Origin: Sulfobacillus acidophilus DSM 10332
Lineage (GTDB): Bacteria > Bacillota > Sulfobacillia > Sulfobacillales > Sulfobacillaceae
Assembly: GCA_000237975.1 (NCBI GenBank)
Contig: CP003179.1
Span: 1,488,001 to 1,552,000 of the forward strand
Length of the DNA: 64,000 nt
Direction: 5' to 3'
Every line of letters starts with the position of its first letter. Position 1 is the stretch's first letter. The notes below the pieces were generated by a model that saw nothing but the letters and a program-made list of their open reading frames with translations, was not told where the DNA came from and ran no database searches. Below are positions 61,957 to 64,000 of this stretch, one piece after another. Made by a program: the position numbers and the translations under genes.

Positions 61957-62757
61957 ATGATTCAGGTCGATCCGCAGTTGACCGATGAACAATTCTTGCG
62001 GTTGTTCGAAAAAGGCATTACCCATCAATGGACCGCCGACGAAATTGATTGGGGCGCGGTGCAAAATATCAGCACCGCTCAAAAAGAGGCCATTGGGCAA
62101 CTGATGACACCGGTTTACCTTGGGGAACAAACCGCCATGCTGGGCGTCAGCGCGGTTATCCCGATGATCTTGAATCAAGGCCATCCGGAACCCGCCCTGT
62201 ACCTGTCCAGCATGGGGTTGGACGAGGCTCGGCACTTTCGGAATTTAAACCGGCTCTACCGTACGTTAGGGGTGGATCCTTTGCCGAGTCGGCGTATTCC
62301 CGAAATGTGGCGGTATCATGCCCGTCTGTTGCAGAAACGGGATCCGGTGCAATGGGTCTTTGGGATTTTAATTAGCGATTTGTTCGCGAAAACGTTTTAC
62401 GGGGGATTTGGCCGGCGGTTTCCGGATACCGTAGTTGGCCGGTTGTCGCGGCGCACCCTACAAGACGAGGCCCGACATCAAGCGTTTTCCGATCGGTACT
62501 TAAATGGGGTATTGCCGACCTTGGACCCCGATGCCAAAAAGGAACTCCTCTCCTTGCGGGACGATTTATTCCGCGTGATGGATAAACTGGGGGGACGGCT
62601 CCAACCCGCCATGGAAACCCTGGAATGGTCGAGCGAGGAGTTTCTCACCGAATTGTGGGATGACACCGAACGATGGGCGGTTCGACTCGGATTGGTCGAT
62701 CACACCACGAGCTGGACGGATCACCGGGAATCGATGTCGACCCCGGAGGGAGCGTAA
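61957..62757 (+). CDS. R2-like ferritin-type diiron protein
   Basis: 266 residues, all helical. E57 (LGEQTA), E90/H93 (DEARH) and E171/H174 (DEARH) have the spacing of ribonucleotide reductase R2 and R2-like oxidases (33 residues from E57 to E90). The Glu expected in helix 3 about 34-35 residues before E171 is missing. The nearest acid is D141. It could be an R2-like oxidase, a monooxygenase subunit or a ferritin-like protein. AGGGGAGAG upstream fixes ATG 61957. Confidence 0.75.
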   Translation: MIQVDPQLTDEQFLRLFEKGITHQWTADEIDWGAVQNISTAQKEAIGQLMTPVYLGEQTAMLGVSAVIPMILNQGHPEPALYLSSMGLDEARHFRNLNRLYRTLGVDPLPSRRIPEMWRYHARLLQKRDPVQWVFGILISDLFAKTFYGGFGRRFPDTVVGRLSRRTLQDEARHQAFSDRYLNGVLPTLDPDAKKELLSLRDDLFRVMDKLGGRLQPAMETLEWSSEEFLTELWDDTERWAVRLGLVDHTTSWTDHRESMSTPEGA

Positions 62758-62784
62758 ATAGCATTTTCCGTCCCAAACTGACCA

Positions 62785-62813
62785 TTGTAGGTGATACCCT
62801 ACAGCGGTATAGT
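62785..62813 (+). promoter_or_regulatory. promoter and palindrome before the rhodanese gene
   Basis: TTGTAG (62785-62790), 17 bases, TATAGT (62808-62813). TGTAGG-TGATAC-CCTACA (62786-62803) is an inverted repeat over the -35 and spacer, a possible repressor site. Confidence 0.45.
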
Positions 62814-62867
62814 ACTTAGTAAGGGGTCTGTCCCGGTTGACTTGGTCACATCATGGGGGGGCGGTCT

Positions 62868-63206
62868 ATGCTTAACTGGCTCTTTGGTCCACGGGTGCAG
62901 CATATTCATGCGGACGAGTTGAAGACGCTGATGAAAAGCGAAAATCCGCCGGTGATTGTGGACGTGCGGACCCATCCGGAATTTCGGGAATCGCACATAC
63001 CGAAGGCGGTCCATATACCGTTACCGGAAGTTCGGACGCGAATGGACGAGTTGCCGAAGGAAAAGGTCATTGTCACGGTCTGTCGTACGGGCCATCGGAG
63101 TTTGGTGGCGGCGCAGGCATTGCACAGTGCCGGGTATCAAGTTAAAAATTTACAGGGCGGGATGGAGTTGTGGACCGGGGACGTCGTACCCCGTTCACGG
63201 CGGTAA
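62868..63206 (+). CDS. single-domain rhodanese
   Basis: 112 residues. IVDVRTHPEFRESHIPKAVH and the catalytic loop VCRTGHRS with Cys persulfide site identify a rhodanese, a sulfur-transfer protein. ATG 62868 with a G-rich site upstream is preferred to ATG 62853. Standing alone with its own promoter and terminator, it may serve sulfide or thiosulfate metabolism, but this is inference. Confidence 0.9.
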   Translation: MLNWLFGPRVQHIHADELKTLMKSENPPVIVDVRTHPEFRESHIPKAVHIPLPEVRTRMDELPKEKVIVTVCRTGHRSLVAAQALHSAGYQVKNLQGGMELWTGDVVPRSRR

Positions 63207-63224
63207 TCTCGTCGGCGGTTTGGG

Positions 63225-63256
63225 ATCACGGGAGCGACGGCTTCCGTGATTTTTTG
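63225..63256 (+). terminator. terminator after the rhodanese gene
   Basis: ATCACGGGAG (63225-63234), loop CGACGG, CTTCCGTGAT (63241-63250), then five T. One G-U pair. Confidence 0.85.
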
Positions 63257-63384
63257 TTGCCGGTGGGGGTAACCAGGCGGGTCAAATATTCCGGTTATGG
63301 AAATTTTGCCGCCAGGACTTTACGGCGTTAGGAATTCGGATATTGTATTAAGGGAATGGTATCATTTGGTTGGGGAGGAAACCC

Positions 63385-64000
63385 GTGACACCCTGGGATG
63401 GTGGCATACAACAGTTAAAGCGGGACGCCTTATTTCGTGAACTGACCCTACGGACTCCCGGACCCCGATTTTCCGACGGGGATCGCCTGGTTACCAATTT
63501 TGCCACCAACGACTATCTAGGCCTCACCCAAGATGACCGGGTCAAAGCCGCCGCCTTAGAGGCCATCCGGCGATTCGGTACCGGAAGTGCCTCGTCTCGG
63601 CTTTTAGGCGGTCATTTTGCCGTTCATGAGGAATTGGAATCGGTTTTGGCGGAATGGAAAGGGACCGAAAAAGCCTTGGTGTTTTCCAGCGGGTATGCGG
63701 CCAATGTCGGGGTCTTGACGGCTTTGACCGGACCGGACGACGGGATTTTTTCCGACGCGTTAAACCATGCCAGCATTATCGACGGTTGTCGGCTGAGCCG
63801 GGCCACCGTTCAAGTTTATCCCCATGGCGATATCGACTATTTGGCCTCGCTCCTCGCGAAAACGCCTTTAAAGGGGCGCCGCTTCATTGTCAGCGATGGG
63901 GTATTTTCCATGGATGGCGACATTGCTCCGCTTCGGCAACTGATCGAGCTGGTCGAACGATTTGACGCTTGGCTGGTGGTCGACGACGCGCATGGTCATG
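63385..64000 (+). CDS. alpha-oxoamine synthase (bioF/kbl type), partial
   Basis: The first about 205 residues are in the window and the gene runs off the end. Start GTG 63385 with GGGGAGGA six bases upstream. NFATNDYLGLT, GTGSASSRLLGGH, FSSGYAANVG, DALNHASIIDG and FSMDGDIAPL, then DDAHGH, are the fold-type I motifs of 8-amino-7-oxononanoate synthase and glycine C-acetyltransferase. The short N-terminus and GTGSASSRL favour the biotin enzyme BioF, but the PLP-lysine region is outside the window. Confidence 0.88.
   Translation, partial: MTPWDGGIQQLKRDALFRELTLRTPGPRFSDGDRLVTNFATNDYLGLTQDDRVKAAALEAIRRFGTGSASSRLLGGHFAVHEELESVLAEWKGTEKALVFSSGYAANVGVLTALTGPDDGIFSDALNHASIIDGCRLSRATVQVYPHGDIDYLASLLAKTPLKGRRFIVSDGVFSMDGDIAPLRQLIELVERFDAWLVVDDAHGH

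Overview
The window is a gene-dense bacterial chromosome segment of moderately high G+C, with strong AGGAGG-type ribosome binding sites and many GTG and TTG starts. The order alaS, ireB, ruvX, DUF1292, mltG is a Firmicutes signature. A SASP-like spore gene, an IscR-type Rrf2 gene beside mnmA, a bifunctional Rel and a 6S RNA agree with that. With the c-type cytochrome genes and a three-subunit succinate dehydrogenase, the best guess is an aerobic, high-G+C Firmicute of the Sulfobacillus type. This is inference from gene content. No 16S gene is present.

Layout. 0.2-3 kb: a 14-helix drug-type exporter, a solitary Mrr-type restriction endonuclease and two tRNA-Leu genes on the minus strand. 3.4-10.1 kb: a cytochrome c maturation operon (ccmE, ccmF, two unfamiliar membrane proteins, ccmA, ccmB, ccmC, a ccmD-like gene and a seven-helix protein). 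10.1-13.6 kb: the B12-binding part of an acyl-CoA mutase, its MeaB chaperone, an acyl-CoA dehydrogenase, dapB and a tiny SASP-like gene on the opposite strand. 13.7-17.6 kb: an S9 peptidase, an SDR oxidoreductase, a RidA protein and tRNA-Pro. 17.7-21.6 kb: dTDP-sugar genes (rmlA, rmlC, rmlB) and murT. 21.6-26.4 kb: selB, a PP2C-type phosphatase, a small P-loop protein, a DUF6671 protein and a histidine phosphatase.

26.5-38.7 kb: secD-secF, a CDF metal exporter, recJ, apt, rel, dtd, hisS and aspS, tightly packed and mostly co-directional. 38.7-42.5 kb: a holin-like membrane protein, a DUF3243 protein, 6S RNA, thioredoxin, threonine aldolase and rarA. 42.6-47.2 kb: sdhC, sdhA, sdhB and a secreted beta-propeller lipoprotein. 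47.2-57.7 kb: Rrf2 regulator, mnmA, a PRC-barrel protein, two small proteins, an AI-2E-type permease, alaS, ireB, ruvX fused in frame to DUF1292, mltG, a degenerate PBP-like protein and a membrane protein. 57.7-64 kb: mutY-like glycosylase, a patatin, a NarL-type two-component pair, a 39-codon membrane peptide, an R2-like diiron protein, a rhodanese and the 5' part of an alpha-oxoamine synthase (bioF/kbl type).

The least ordinary parts are the archaeal-style (CXXXY) cytochrome c maturation cluster with two unfamiliar membrane proteins where CcmG/H/I would be expected, the RuvX-DUF1292 ORF with an internal ribosome binding site, the degenerate PBP whose ribosome binding site sits in a terminator-like hairpin, an R2-like protein lacking one canonical ligand, and a possible structured RNA before secD. 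No CRISPR array, prophage, transposase or integrase was seen.
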